Shown here one piece after another: positions 1 through 8,426 of a stretch of DNA of 64,000 bases. Every line of letters starts with the position of its first letter. Position 1 is the first letter of the stretch. The position numbers and the translations under genes are program-made. The DNA comes from Deltaproteobacteria bacterium (GTDB lineage: Bacteria > Desulfobacterota > Syntrophia > Syntrophales > Smithellaceae). The notes beneath the pieces were generated by a model. The model was not told the DNA's origin, did no database searches, and worked only from the letters and a program-made list of their open reading frames with translations. The stretch lies in NCBI GenBank assembly GCA_022710585.1, contig JAKLGV010000007.1:40908-104907 (forward strand), in the 5' to 3' direction.

Positions 1-818
1 CGGAAATTGCCGAATCAAGCAAGACCGTTTTGATTACGCCCTGGTCCACCGCGCCCAAAGCCACCCTGGATTCCAAGACCAATGCGCCCAAGAAATATGT
101 TTTCCGTGCCTGCTTTATCGATCCGTTCCAGGGAGGCGTGCTGGCAAAGTTCGCGCTCAACGATCTCAAACTGAAAAAAGCGGCGGTGCTTTATGATGTT
201 GCGTCCGAATACAACAAGGGCATCGCTGAAATTTTTAAGGATGTCTATGAGAAAAACGGCGGCCAGATTGTCGCCTTCGAAACCTACACCACCAACGACA
301 AGGATTTTTCTTCGCAGCTCACCAAAATCAAACAGGCGGCGCCGGACGTTATCTTCCTGCCCAACTATTACAGTGAAGTGCCCCTGCAGATTCAGCAGGC
401 CAAACGCCTGGGCATTACTGTGCCGTTTATCGGATCGGATTCCTGGGGCTCTGAAGAGTTGGTGAAACTCTGCGGTAAGGACTGCAACGACTATTATTTC
501 AGCACGCATTACGCGGCCGACTCGGCCAGCGACACAACCAAAAAATTTATTGCCAACTACAAGGCCAAATACGGAACGACACCGGACGACGTTGCCGCGC
601 TGACGTATGACTCTTTCGGTCTTTTGTGGCAGTCATTCAAAACAGCCGGCAAGAACGACCGCCAGGGCATTCGCGACGCGCTGGCCAAGATTCCGCAGTA
701 TGAAGGCGTGACCGGAAATATGCAATTTCAGGAAGGCTCCGGCGACCCGATCAAGAGTGCCGTCATTTTAAAAATAAAGGATGGGAAGTTTACTTGGTTT
801 GCGAATGCCAAACCATGA
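1..818 (+). CDS. livK: Branched-chain amino-acid ABC transporter, periplasmic substrate-binding protein (5' partial)
   Basis: The frame is open from the window edge (first full codon at 3) to TGA at 816-818, so the N-terminus and signal peptide lie upstream. The visible ~271 residues match the C-terminal two thirds of a LivJ/LivK-type type I periplasmic binding protein: an FRACFIDPFQG segment, the lobe motif DVIFLPNYYSE, and a late ALTYDSFGLLW segment typical of the family. It should capture leucine/isoleucine/valine or a related amide or short acid in the periplasm and hand it to LivHM. The permease and ATPase genes follow on the same strand, but a DUF559 gene with hairpin repeats separates it from livH. 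Substrate cannot be read from sequence. Confidence 0.93.
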   Translation, partial: EIAESSKTVLITPWSTAPKATLDSKTNAPKKYVFRACFIDPFQGGVLAKFALNDLKLKKAAVLYDVASEYNKGIAEIFKDVYEKNGGQIVAFETYTTNDKDFSSQLTKIKQAAPDVIFLPNYYSEVPLQIQQAKRLGITVPFIGSDSWGSEELVKLCGKDCNDYYFSTHYAADSASDTTKKFIANYKAKYGTTPDDVAALTYDSFGLLWQSFKTAGKNDRQGIRDALAKIPQYEGVTGNMQFQEGSGDPIKSAVILKIKDGKFTWFANAKP

Positions 819-837
819 CGTAACGGCTTGTTAAAAT

Positions 838-929
838 CCTCCCTAACCCTCCTTTAGAAAAGGAGGGAACAATGAGGTGAGAATTCTATTTCTTTGCTTC
901 CCCCTTTTCTAAAGGGGGAATGAGGGGGA
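838..929. repeat. Two G/C-run hairpins 5' of the DUF559 gene
   Basis: Two short inverted repeats with A/T-rich loops: CCCTCCTTT (847-855) against AAAGGAGGG (859-867), and CCCCCTTT (900-907) against AAAGGGGG (911-918). They are embedded in CCCTAACCCT/ATGAGGGGG-like flanks. The same pattern recurs on the other side of the DUF559 gene at 1295-1343, so the four hairpins bracket that gene. They could act as transcription pause or termination sites, or be the ends of a mobile cassette. Neither role is proven by the sequence. Confidence 0.75.
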
Positions 930-934
930 TTTGA

Positions 935-1294
935 ATGCTACCTTTTGAAAGGAAGCTTAAACCTCTTGCACGAAATCTCAGAAGTAACATGACTGATGCC
1001 GAGCATTTTATCTGGTCGAAGATCAGGCGAAAACAGATAAACAATGCGCAATTCTATCGGCAGAAAAATATAGGTCATTACATAGTTGATTTTTACTGTC
1101 CGAGAGGAAAACTGGTTATAGAGATAGATGGCGGACAGCATTATGATAAAGAAGGGTTTGAGAAAGATCAGATTAGAGATAGAAATTTACAGGAACTTGG
1201 ATTAACCGTTCTGCGTTTTTCTGATACGGAGGTTCTTAAAAACATAAATGGTGTTCTTGAAAAAGTACATGAACATTTGAAAAATCTCCCCTAA
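935..1294 (+). CDS. DUF559 family protein (Vsr-like endonuclease fold)
   Basis: A 119-residue protein with the DUF559 pattern: an N-terminal LRSNMTDAEHFIWSKIR helix, a central YIVDFYCPRGKLVIEIDGGQH core and a C-terminal VLRFSDTEVLKN segment. The D...E-D-G-Q-H arrangement resembles the PD-(D/E)XK/Vsr nuclease fold; DNA cleavage is known only by analogy and the cellular role of the family is unclear. It sits between livK and livH, which are normally adjacent, and is bracketed by four G/C-run hairpins. The TAA stop (1292-1294) directly abuts the downstream hairpin. These signs suggest acquisition as a small cassette. An SD is not obvious; GAGGGGG at 923-929 may serve. Confidence 0.85.
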   Translation: MLPFERKLKPLARNLRSNMTDAEHFIWSKIRRKQINNAQFYRQKNIGHYIVDFYCPRGKLVIEIDGGQHYDKEGFEKDQIRDRNLQELGLTVLRFSDTEVLKNINGVLEKVHEHLKNLP

Positions 1295-1343
1295 CCCCCT
1301 CTTTATGAAAGAGGGGGACTAGAGCCTCCTTTAAAAAAGGAGG
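1295..1343. repeat. Two G/C-run hairpins 3' of the DUF559 gene
   Basis: CCCCCTCTTT (1295-1304) pairs with AAAGAGGGGG (1308-1317), a 10-bp perfect stem with a 3-nt loop. CCTCCTTT (1325-1332) pairs with AAAGGAGG (1336-1343). They belong to the same repeat family as those at 847-918. They lie in what would be the livH leader, and livH lacks a clear SD at normal distance, so the insertion may have altered livH expression. Confidence 0.75.
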
Positions 1344-1373
1344 GGATAACAGGAATTTTTTCACCAATAATCT

Positions 1374-2249
1374 ATGGCCTATATTTTCCAGCAAATTCTT
1401 AATGCTCTGCAGCTCGGCAGCATCTACGCGCTGATTGCTCTGGGATACACGATGGTTTATGGCATCCTGACCATGATCAACTTCGCGCACGGCGATTTGT
1501 TTATGGTCGGCGCTTTCTTCTGCTTTTTGCTGGCCGCTTATCTTCATCTTTCTTTTGTTCCAACGCTTCTTTTGTCCATGATTGGCGTAGCCTTCTTAGG
1601 CGTCATCATCGAACGGCTGGCCTACAAACCGCTGCGCCGCGCGCCGCGCGTCTCCGCCATCATCACCGCTCTGGGCGTCGGCCTCTTTCTGGAAAACTTC
1701 ACGCTCGCGCTTTCGCCCTATCCCAAACATATTCCTCAGCTCCTGGAAAACGTCACCTGGACGGTCGGTTCGATTTCCATTTCTTCGCTGCAGGTGCTGA
1801 TCATTGTCCTTTCCTTAATCCTGATGCTGATTCTGGATTTCATCGTCCAGCGCACCAAAGCAGGCATGGCGATGCGCGCCATTTCCTGGGATAAAACCAT
1901 CGTCCCTTTGATGGGCGTGCCGGTCAATAAAATCATCTCGTTGACATTTGCCATCGGCACAGGCCTCGGCGGCGCGGCCGGTGTGATGTACGGGCTGGCT
2001 TATCCGGTGATTGATCCCTACATGGGCATCATGGTCGGCTGGAAAGCCTTTATCTGCGCCGTGGTCGGCGGCATCGGCAACATCCGCGGCGCCATGATCG
2101 GCGGTTTTATTTTGGGCACGGTGGAAATCATGGTGGGCGCTTTCTTCCCGTCAACGTATCGTGATTTTGTTGCCTTCACGCTGCTCTTGATTCTTTTAAT
2201 TGTCCGGCCTTACGGCATTCTGGGCAAGCCCCAGCCGCAGAAGGTGTAG
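1374..2249 (+). CDS. livH: Branched-chain amino-acid ABC transporter permease LivH
   Basis: A 291-residue polytopic inner-membrane protein of the LivH/BPD_transp_2 family. It opens with the characteristic ILNALQLGSIYALIALGYTM and continues YGILTMINFAHGDLFMVGAF. The conserved ABC-contacting loop occurs as AMRAISWDKTIVPLMGVPVNK, and the C-terminal membrane segment ends in LLILLIVRPYGILGK, as in other family members. Length is normal. It pairs with LivM to form the translocation path. livM starts 2 nt after its stop, so the two are translated together. The region before ATG 1374 has no convincing SD, which fits disturbance by the upstream repeat/DUF559 insert. Confidence 0.95.
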   Translation: MAYIFQQILNALQLGSIYALIALGYTMVYGILTMINFAHGDLFMVGAFFCFLLAAYLHLSFVPTLLLSMIGVAFLGVIIERLAYKPLRRAPRVSAIITALGVGLFLENFTLALSPYPKHIPQLLENVTWTVGSISISSLQVLIIVLSLILMLILDFIVQRTKAGMAMRAISWDKTIVPLMGVPVNKIISLTFAIGTGLGGAAGVMYGLAYPVIDPYMGIMVGWKAFICAVVGGIGNIRGAMIGGFILGTVEIMVGAFFPSTYRDFVAFTLLLILLIVRPYGILGKPQPQKV

Positions 2250-2251
2250 CC

Positions 2252-3295
2252 ATGGCCAAAATAAAATCCATATACGAAAACGTCATGAGCCGCTGGCAAG
2301 CGCTCACGGATTTCAAATTTTTCTGGCCGCTCTTTATGATAACGGGTATTGCCTTTTGCATGGCTGCATCCACTTACGAGTTCATAGACTTATATGTGCA
2401 ACTGATTTTAATTTACGTGGGCATCAATATCATTCTCACCGTCAGCCTGAATTTAATCAACGGCTACATGGGCGAATTTTCCGTGGGACACGCCGGTTTC
2501 ATGGCCGTGGGCGCTTATGTGGCTTCGCTTTTGACCGTTCATGTTTTTCCGCCCGGCGCCCAGAACCTCTTTTTTCCGCTGGCAATCCTGGCGGGAGGAC
2601 TCGCTGCCGCATTGATCGGTTTTCTCGTGGCGATTCCCTCTTTTAAAACGCGCGGCGATTATCTGGCCATTGTCACTCTGGCCTTTTGCATGATTGTTAA
2701 ATCCGTTCTGGAGAACATCGACGCCATCGGCGGCCCGCGCGGGCTGCTGGGTATGGAGAAACTCACCACGCTGCCCTGGGTCTTTTTCTGGACAGCGCTT
2801 TCCGTCTGGGTCATACGCAATCTCGTTTATTCCAATTTCGGGCGCGGCGTTTTGTCCATCCGCGAAGACGAAATCGCCAGCGATCTGATGAGCGTCAACA
2901 CGCGTCAGGTCAAAATCATCGCTTTTGTCGTTTCGTCTTTCTTCGCGGGGATTGCCGGGGGATTGTTCGCCCATGCCCTGCAGTTCATCAACCCGCGCAT
3001 GTTTGACATTATCAAATCCACCGATATTCTGATCATGGTGTATCTGGGCGGCATCGCTTCCATTGCCGGTTCAATTATCGGCGCGGTCATTTACACCATC
3101 CTGCTGGAAATCCTCCGTCCGCTGGGTGTCTGGCGCATGGTCTTCATGCCGCTGATGCTCGTTCTCCTGATGATTTACCGTCCGCGCGGCATCATGGGCC
3201 TCAAGGAAGCCCGCATGTTTACGCCGCTACGCGATCTGGTCACGGAGAAGCTCTGGCGGCAGAAGAAAAAGGAGGCCGGCGATGCCTCTCCTTAA
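2252..3295 (+). CDS. livM: Branched-chain amino-acid ABC transporter permease LivM
   Basis: A 347-residue inner-membrane permease of the LivM type. After a ~35-residue cytoplasmic/first-helix leader it shows the family signature LNLINGYMGEFSVGHAGFMAVGAY, then FKTRGDYLAIVTLAF and the EAA-like loop REDEIASDLMSVNTRQVKI. The C-terminal helix is followed by YRPRGIMGL. It heterodimerises with LivH and is driven by LivG/LivF. The last 14 nt overlap the start of livG, consistent with translational coupling in a livHMGF operon. Confidence 0.95.
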   Translation: MAKIKSIYENVMSRWQALTDFKFFWPLFMITGIAFCMAASTYEFIDLYVQLILIYVGINIILTVSLNLINGYMGEFSVGHAGFMAVGAYVASLLTVHVFPPGAQNLFFPLAILAGGLAAALIGFLVAIPSFKTRGDYLAIVTLAFCMIVKSVLENIDAIGGPRGLLGMEKLTTLPWVFFWTALSVWVIRNLVYSNFGRGVLSIREDEIASDLMSVNTRQVKIIAFVVSSFFAGIAGGLFAHALQFINPRMFDIIKSTDILIMVYLGGIASIAGSIIGAVIYTILLEILRPLGVWRMVFMPLMLVLLMIYRPRGIMGLKEARMFTPLRDLVTEKLWRQKKKEAGDASP

Positions 3296-4052
3296 AATAG
3301 AAAAAGTCACGCACCGCTTTGCCGGGCTTTGCGCCGTCTCCGATTTCAACCTGGCTGTTGAGCCGCATGAACTCATCGGCGTCATCGGACCCAACGGCGC
3401 GGGAAAAACCACCGTCTTCAATCTGATTACCGGCGTCTATCGTGCCAGCGAGGGCAGCATCAAACTCGAAGGTCAGGAACTGGTCGGTAAAACACCGCAT
3501 CAGATTACCAAACTCGGCATTGCCCGCACATTTCAAAACATTCGCCTGTTCAAGGAACTGAGTGTTCTGGATAATGTCCGCACTGCGCATTACGGACGGA
3601 TTCACTACACGCCGGCGGAAGCACTTTTGCAAATTGGACGTTTCCGCGCGGAAGAGAAACGCATCACCCATCAGGCGCTGGACCTGCTTGCGATTTTCAA
3701 GCTCGATGAAATGGCCGGTGAAAAAGCGAAAAATCTGCCTTACGGGTTGCAGCGTCGCCTGGAAATTGCGCGCGCGCTCGCCACCGAACCCAAACTTTTG
3801 CTGCTGGATGAACCGGCCGCCGGAATGAATCCCAATGAAATCATCCAGCTTATGGATTTCATCAGATGGATTCGCAAGACATTTTCGGTTACGATCATTC
3901 TTATCGAGCATCAGATGCGGCTGGTGATGGGCATCTGTGAACGCCTCGTTGTGCTGGATTTCGGCGCGACCATCGCCACCGGCCTGCCCGTTGAGATTCA
4001 AAATAACCCGAAAGTGCTTGAAGCCTATCTGGGTGAGGAGGTGGCCGTATGA
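3282..4052 (+). CDS. livG: Branched-chain amino-acid ABC transporter ATPase LivG
   Basis: A 256-residue ABC ATPase: Walker A GPNGAGKTT near residue 38, a Q-loop in IARTFQNIRLFKELSVLDNV (a LivG trademark), an unorthodox signature LPYGLQRRLEIARAL, Walker B LLLLDEPAAGMNPNE and switch histidine in ILIEHQM. The C-terminal part with GLPVEIQNNPKVLEAYLGE is the LivG-type tail. It hydrolyses ATP on the cytoplasmic side to power LivHM. ATG 3282 lies inside livM and is preceded by GGAGG (3271-3275). Confidence 0.95.
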   Translation: MPLLKIEKVTHRFAGLCAVSDFNLAVEPHELIGVIGPNGAGKTTVFNLITGVYRASEGSIKLEGQELVGKTPHQITKLGIARTFQNIRLFKELSVLDNVRTAHYGRIHYTPAEALLQIGRFRAEEKRITHQALDLLAIFKLDEMAGEKAKNLPYGLQRRLEIARALATEPKLLLLDEPAAGMNPNEIIQLMDFIRWIRKTFSVTIILIEHQMRLVMGICERLVVLDFGATIATGLPVEIQNNPKVLEAYLGEEVAV

Positions 4053-4768
4053 CAACCTCCGAAAAAATTCTGGCCGTCTCCCATTTAAAAGTTTCCTACG
4101 ACAGCATCCACGCGGTGGACGATATAACCTTCGATGTGGGCAGGGGAGAAATCGTCACGCTCATCGGCGCCAACGGCGCGGGAAAATCATCCATCCTGCG
4201 CGCGATTTCCGGCGTCATTCCCTACAGCGGCAGCATCACCTACTCCGGAAAGGATTTAAAAAACATTGACGCCGATAAGATTGTCGCCGCGGGCATCGCG
4301 CATGTGCCGGAGGGCCGGGGCATCTTCGGCAATCTGACCGTCATGGAAAATTTAAAGCTCGCCACCTGGCAGCGCAAAGACAAAGAAAAGATGAAGAAGG
4401 ATTTTGAAAATGTTTTTTCGCTTTTTCCGCGCCTGAAGGAGCGAAGAAAACAGCAGAGCGGCATGCTCTCCGGCGGCGAACAGCAGATGCTGGCGGTCGG
4501 CCGCGCGCTGATGAGCGACGCGCAGATGCTGCTGCTCGACGAACCCTCGATGGGACTCTCGCCGGTGCTGGTGCGCGATATTTTCAAAATCATTCAGGAC
4601 ATCAACGCGGCGGGGAAAACCATTCTGCTGGTCGAACAAAACGCCAATATGTCCCTGCACATTGCATCACGTGGCTACGTTCTGGAAACCGGCCGCATTG
4701 TTCTTTCGGGTACCGGCAGGGAGCTCACAGGTAATCCGCGCATCAAGGAAGCCTATCTGGGCGGATAA
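4049..4768 (+). CDS. livF: Branched-chain amino-acid ABC transporter ATPase LivF
   Basis: A 239-residue ABC ATPase, the LivF partner of LivG. Walker A is GANGAGKSS, signature LSGGEQQMLAVGRAL, Walker B MLLLDEPSMGLSP and switch region LLVEQNANMSLHIASRGYVLE, typical of LivF. The start codon overlaps the livG stop as ATGA (4049-4052), so the two are coupled. It closes the liv operon. A separate promoter-like sequence for the next gene follows at 4790. Confidence 0.95.
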   Translation: MTTSEKILAVSHLKVSYDSIHAVDDITFDVGRGEIVTLIGANGAGKSSILRAISGVIPYSGSITYSGKDLKNIDADKIVAAGIAHVPEGRGIFGNLTVMENLKLATWQRKDKEKMKKDFENVFSLFPRLKERRKQQSGMLSGGEQQMLAVGRALMSDAQMLLLDEPSMGLSPVLVRDIFKIIQDINAAGKTILLVEQNANMSLHIASRGYVLETGRIVLSGTGRELTGNPRIKEAYLGG

Positions 4769-4789
4769 AGATTGAACGACAAATCTCTT

Positions 4790-4818
4790 TTGACGCCAAC
4801 CTGCCGCTGTGCTACAAA
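4790..4818 (+). promoter_or_regulatory. Candidate sigma-70 promoter for the prenyltransferase gene
   Basis: TTGACG (4790-4795), a 17-nt spacer, then TACAAA (4813-4818). It sits in the gap between livF and the UbiA-like gene. The -35 matches at 5 of 6 positions and the -10 at 4 of 6. Sequence match only. Confidence 0.4.
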
Positions 4819-4873
4819 GCAAAGAAACTGAACTTATCCGAAACAAAATATACATCCATCGGGAAATTTGCTC

Positions 4874-5932
4874 ATGGCCAATCAGGATACTTTGATTGAA
4901 GAGAGAAGCATAATGGTGTCGCTGCAAACGTGGTGGACAGCATTCCGCTATCATTTTGTGCCATCCAGTTTCCTTCCGGCTATTCTGGGCGGCGTCCTGG
5001 CCTGGGCGCAAACCGGACTTTTGAATCAATGGTTTTTCTTTCTGACGGTGCTGGGCGTAACGCTCAACCACATCGCCCTGAATATGACCGACGACTACTT
5101 CGATTATCACGCCGCCGTTGACCGCTTCGATCAAAGGGAGAACAATCCTTACGCGGGCGGCAGCGGCACTCTGACGAGCGGGAAAATTCAGCACCAGCAC
5201 ATGCGGCTGGTTTTCACCTGGCTCTATCTGCTGACCATCACCATCGGTCTTTACCTTTGCGTCGTTCAGAGTTGGTGGATCCTTGCTTTCGGGCTATTCG
5301 GCATGGCCAGCTCTTATTTTTACACGGCGCCGCCTGTTCGCTATGGCTATCGCGGCTTCGGCGAAGTTTCTCAACTGATCAATTTCAGCCTCACCATCGG
5401 TCTGGGCGCCTACGTCGTCCAAACGGTTTCTTTTTCCTGGGAGGCGGTCCGGGTTTTGCTGCCTCTGGGTCTGATGATGTTTGCCATGATCATCATCAAT
5501 GAGATATCCGACAGCAAAGATGATGCTGCCGCCGGTAAATACACCCTGGTGGCGCGGTTCGGCGCGGCAAACGCAGTCTGGCTATATGGTCTGGCAATGA
5601 TTCTGGCCTATGCGTTTATTGTATTGGCGCCCCTCTGGAATATGGCGACGCCATGGATTTATCTGGCAGGGCTGACTTTGCCTTGGGCGATTCAGGCATT
5701 CTTTATCCTGAAAAGAAACTTCGGCGAGCCGGACAGGCTGATCCCGGCCAATCTGCTGACGATCCGCGTCCATCATTTGACCGGAATTTTATTAATTATC
5801 GCCTATCTGATTCAAGGGTTGCAAAACGGGCGGGATTTAGCGCAGGCTTTTTTTGCCGTGTTGATTCTTGCCGCTTTTTATCTTCCGGCTGCCGTGCGGG
5901 TACTCTTCAAAAATCATGACAAGAAAGGATAA
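4874..5932 (+). CDS. UbiA-family prenyltransferase (MenA-like)
   Basis: About 352 residues with 8-9 hydrophobic segments. Both aspartate-rich motifs of the UbiA superfamily are visible: NMTDDYFDYHAAVD early and NEISDSKDDAAAGKYTL later. These bind the Mg2+-diphosphate of an isoprenyl donor. Such proteins prenylate aromatic quinone precursors at the membrane; the pattern is nearest to 1,4-dihydroxy-2-naphthoate polyprenyltransferases, but no other menaquinone gene is nearby, so the substrate is open. Start is uncertain: ATG 4874 is used, an in-frame TTG lies at 4868, and ATG 4913 gives a compact 339-residue protein beginning MVSLQTWW that also fits the family. Confidence 0.8.
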   Translation: MANQDTLIEERSIMVSLQTWWTAFRYHFVPSSFLPAILGGVLAWAQTGLLNQWFFFLTVLGVTLNHIALNMTDDYFDYHAAVDRFDQRENNPYAGGSGTLTSGKIQHQHMRLVFTWLYLLTITIGLYLCVVQSWWILAFGLFGMASSYFYTAPPVRYGYRGFGEVSQLINFSLTIGLGAYVVQTVSFSWEAVRVLLPLGLMMFAMIIINEISDSKDDAAAGKYTLVARFGAANAVWLYGLAMILAYAFIVLAPLWNMATPWIYLAGLTLPWAIQAFFILKRNFGEPDRLIPANLLTIRVHHLTGILLIIAYLIQGLQNGRDLAQAFFAVLILAAFYLPAAVRVLFKNHDKKG

Positions 5933-5998
5933 GGCGGTTCATCAAACCAGTCGGTGACGGTTTTTAAATATCTATAATAAAAAAGGGAGGGCCATCAC

Positions 5999-6718
5999 AT
6001 GGAATTTGACCGCGAAAGTTTATCGAAACACGATGGCAAGGAAGGCCGCGAGGCATTGGTCGCGGTGGACGGCAAGGTCTATGACGTCACGGGCAACCGC
6101 TTGTGGAAAAATGGCGCGCACATGAACCGTCATCAGGCGGGAACCGATCTCACCGAAGCCATTGCCGCGTCGCCGCACGGCAGGGATGTTCTGGTCAAAA
6201 TCAAAGAGAAGGGAACGCTGGCCAAAGAAAAAGCGGAGAAGCCGCCGTTTCTTCCGGATTGGCTGGTCCAGTTTATGGAGGACTATCCGTTCTTCAAACG
6301 GCATCCGCATCCCATGGTCGTTCATTTCCCCATGGCCATCTTTATTATTGCTCCGCTTTTTCTGGCCTGGTATTACCTCATCACGCCGTCTCAGGGACTC
6401 CTCGATGCCGTTTTCTACCTCTACATTCTGGGAACCCTTTCTTTGCCGGCAGCCATTGGAACGGGAATTCTGGCGTGGCTGGTTAATTATTCAGGCAAAC
6501 CCAATCCACTTATCATCAGGAAAACTATTTTTTCCATTTTGCTGTTAATTTTTGATATCGTCATCATGACGGCATTGATTGTCGAACCGGATATACTGCA
6601 AAATCCTTCCGGGATGAATTTGATTGTGCCGGCGCTGGTTTTCTTCTGCCTGCCTGTGGTATTGCTGATCGGGGAACACGGCGGCAAACTGGTTTTCCCC
6701 GTGCTGAAAAGCAAATAG
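5999..6718 (+). CDS. Cytochrome b5-like heme-binding domain fused to DUF2231 membrane domain
   Basis: A 239-residue protein in two parts. Residues ~1-75 look like a cytochrome b5/steroid-binding domain of the short bacterial kind: ALVAVDGKVYDVTGNRLWKNGAHMNRHQAGTDL contains the V-Y-D-V-T turn and two candidate axial histidines (in HMNRH). Residues ~95-239 form a DUF2231-type four-helix membrane domain starting HPHPMVVHFPMAIF with conserved histidines. It is probably a membrane b-type heme protein in quinone-linked electron transfer, next to a prenyltransferase gene. Function inferred only. Start ATG 5999 follows GGGAGGG (5985-5991). Confidence 0.75.
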   Translation: MEFDRESLSKHDGKEGREALVAVDGKVYDVTGNRLWKNGAHMNRHQAGTDLTEAIAASPHGRDVLVKIKEKGTLAKEKAEKPPFLPDWLVQFMEDYPFFKRHPHPMVVHFPMAIFIIAPLFLAWYYLITPSQGLLDAVFYLYILGTLSLPAAIGTGILAWLVNYSGKPNPLIIRKTIFSILLLIFDIVIMTALIVEPDILQNPSGMNLIVPALVFFCLPVVLLIGEHGGKLVFPVLKSK

Positions 6719-6751
6719 CCGATATTTCAATGACGAAGATGTGAGTATAAA

Positions 6752-7177
6752 ATGATTGATGAAAAATTACTGGAAATCCGCAGCTATGATGGGACAGGTT
6801 ATCGGCCGCTGATTGATTATGACAAATGGCGGGTGGCCATTCTGCGATATAACGATGAACTTCTGCCCGAACGCATCTTCGCCATGCAGCGGCACGACGA
6901 AACGGATGAAGTTTTTGTTCTGCTGGAGGGACGGTGCATTCTCTTTCTGGGGGAGGGCAAAAATACCATTAACGCGATTACCGCGATTGACATGGTGCCG
7001 CGTAAACTCTACAACGTCAAACGCGGCGCTTGGCACAGCCACACCCTGAGCCGTGACGCCTCCGTGCTGATTGTGGAAAACCGCGACACCACCGTTCATA
7101 ACTCGCCGAAGATGCTGTTGAATGAAGCGCAGCGCAAACGCATTGCGGAGATTACGCACGAAATATGGACAGATTAG
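6752..7177 (+). CDS. Cupin-fold protein
   Basis: A 141-residue small cupin. A strand-rich core carries RHDETDEVFVLLEG (cupin motif 1, with H and E ligands) and later RGAWHSHTLSRDASVLIVENRDT (motif 2 with histidines). Similar stand-alone cupins bind a metal and act on or sense small carboxylates or sugars, but the substrate cannot be deduced. It lies 33 nt after the cytochrome b5/DUF2231 gene on the same strand and may be cotranscribed. Confidence 0.7.
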   Translation: MIDEKLLEIRSYDGTGYRPLIDYDKWRVAILRYNDELLPERIFAMQRHDETDEVFVLLEGRCILFLGEGKNTINAITAIDMVPRKLYNVKRGAWHSHTLSRDASVLIVENRDTTVHNSPKMLLNEAQRKRIAEITHEIWTD

Positions 7178-7378
7178 GAATCGCCGTCTCGTGGTCCGCC
7201 TTTTCCATTCGACTGGCAGCAATGAGGCTGTTAATTTATTCTTTTTTTAACAAATGAATAATGGTATTATGCAACAAAATAACAGATATAGAGAAACGCT
7301 GACAACATAGTTGAAGAGGACCTTTAAAAAGCTGTCAAAATGTTGAAGTAAAGAACATTTGAAGAAAGGAACCGCAAA

Positions 7379-7585
7379 ATGACTTACCAGGAACTTTTAA
7401 AAAAGCAGATCGGGAAAGAATGTACCTTTAACGCCAACCACACGCAATGTACGATTAATTTTGGAGCGGCAGAACCTTTTGCAGCGGAGGGAACCATTGA
7501 GGACGTTACCGATGACTATGTGGTTATAAAAAGTCAGAGCTCAACAGCGATTTATCTGCTCACCAATACATCCATATCTTATTGA
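7379..7585 (+). CDS. Small protein of unknown function (68 aa)
   Basis: I do not recognise a family. The 68-residue product has a short amphipathic N-terminus (YQELLKKQIGKEC), two cysteines (in KECTF and TQCTI), and a strand-rich second half, EGTIEDVTDDYVVIKS, that recalls small beta-barrel (Sm-like) folds. That resemblance is only impressionistic. The start is supported by AAAGGA at 7366-7371, 7 nt before ATG. The 200-nt leader suggests its own promoter. Codon use matches neighbours. Confidence 0.6.
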   Translation: MTYQELLKKQIGKECTFNANHTQCTINFGAAEPFAAEGTIEDVTDDYVVIKSQSSTAIYLLTNTSISY

Positions 7586-7638
7586 TAAGAAGAATTCATA
7601 CCCACTCAATGTCGCTGCGTCATTAAAAGCAGCATCTA

Positions 7639-8394
7639 TTAAGATTCGCTTTCCACAAAACTCTTCTTGTGCAGCTTGACCGGCTTCATCTTTTTTTTGC
7701 GCATGCGCAGATTGAGCATTTCCACGCCCACCGAAAACGCCATGGCGAAATAGATGTATCCTTTGGGCACGTGCACGTCGAACCCTTCGGCGACCAGCGT
7801 CACACCGACCAGCAGCAGGAAGGACAGAGCCAGAATTTTGATGGTCGGATGCGCATCCACAAAATTGCTGATGGGTTTGGCGGCAAACAGCATGACGCCC
7901 ACGGCACAGATGATGGCAATGGCCATAATCGAAATTTCCTGGGCCAGACCGACAGCCGTGATGACGGAATCCAGAGAAAAGACGATATCCAGGAGAGCAA
8001 TCTGAATCAGGACGGCCGCCATACTCGATGATATGAGCTTCGGTGTTTCCTCCTGATCGCCTTCCAGACTGCCGTGAATTTCATGTGTGGCCTTCGCCAG
8101 CAGGAAAAGTCCTCCACCGATCAGGATAATATCGCGTCCCGAAATTTCCTGGCCGAAGATGGTAAACCATGGCGCGGTCAGTTTAATGACCCAGAAGATG
8201 GAGAATAAGAGGGCGAGCCGTGTCAGCATCGCCAGGATTAAGCCGGTACTGCGGGCAAAGTTTTGTTTATGCTTGGGCAGTTTGCTGACGAGGATGGATA
8301 TGAAAATGATGTTATCAATGCCCAAAACGATTTCCAGAGCGGTGAGGGTTGCCAGAGCAATCCATGCTTCCGGATTGGTGAACCATGTGAACAT
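7639..8394 (-). CDS. TerC-family integral membrane protein
   Basis: 251 residues, about seven membrane helices. The TerC hallmark acidic helices are present: ALEIVLGIDNIIFISILV near the N-terminus and LLDIVFSLDSVITAVG in the middle, with D/N residues thought to bind a metal ion such as Mn2+. A basic C-terminal tail (RMRKKKMKPVKLHKK) follows the last helix. Family members include tellurite-resistance TerC and the Mn2+ exporter Alx; which substrate applies here is unknown. The start has GGAG 8 nt upstream. It is convergent with the 68-aa gene and lies downstream of cobO on the same strand. Confidence 0.85.
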   Translation of the reverse strand: MFTWFTNPEAWIALATLTALEIVLGIDNIIFISILVSKLPKHKQNFARSTGLILAMLTRLALLFSIFWVIKLTAPWFTIFGQEISGRDIILIGGGLFLLAKATHEIHGSLEGDQEETPKLISSSMAAVLIQIALLDIVFSLDSVITAVGLAQEISIMAIAIICAVGVMLFAAKPISNFVDAHPTIKILALSFLLLVGVTLVAEGFDVHVPKGYIYFAMAFSVGVEMLNLRMRKKKMKPVKLHKKSFVESES

Positions 8395-8426
8395 AATTTT
8401 TCTCCGTGAATTTAATAAATAATGGA

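Noticed and set aside
3240..4055. 271-aa minus-strand frame opposite livG
   Set aside because: Antisense shadow of a certain ABC ATPase gene; composition is His/Gln/Phe-rich as expected for such shadows.
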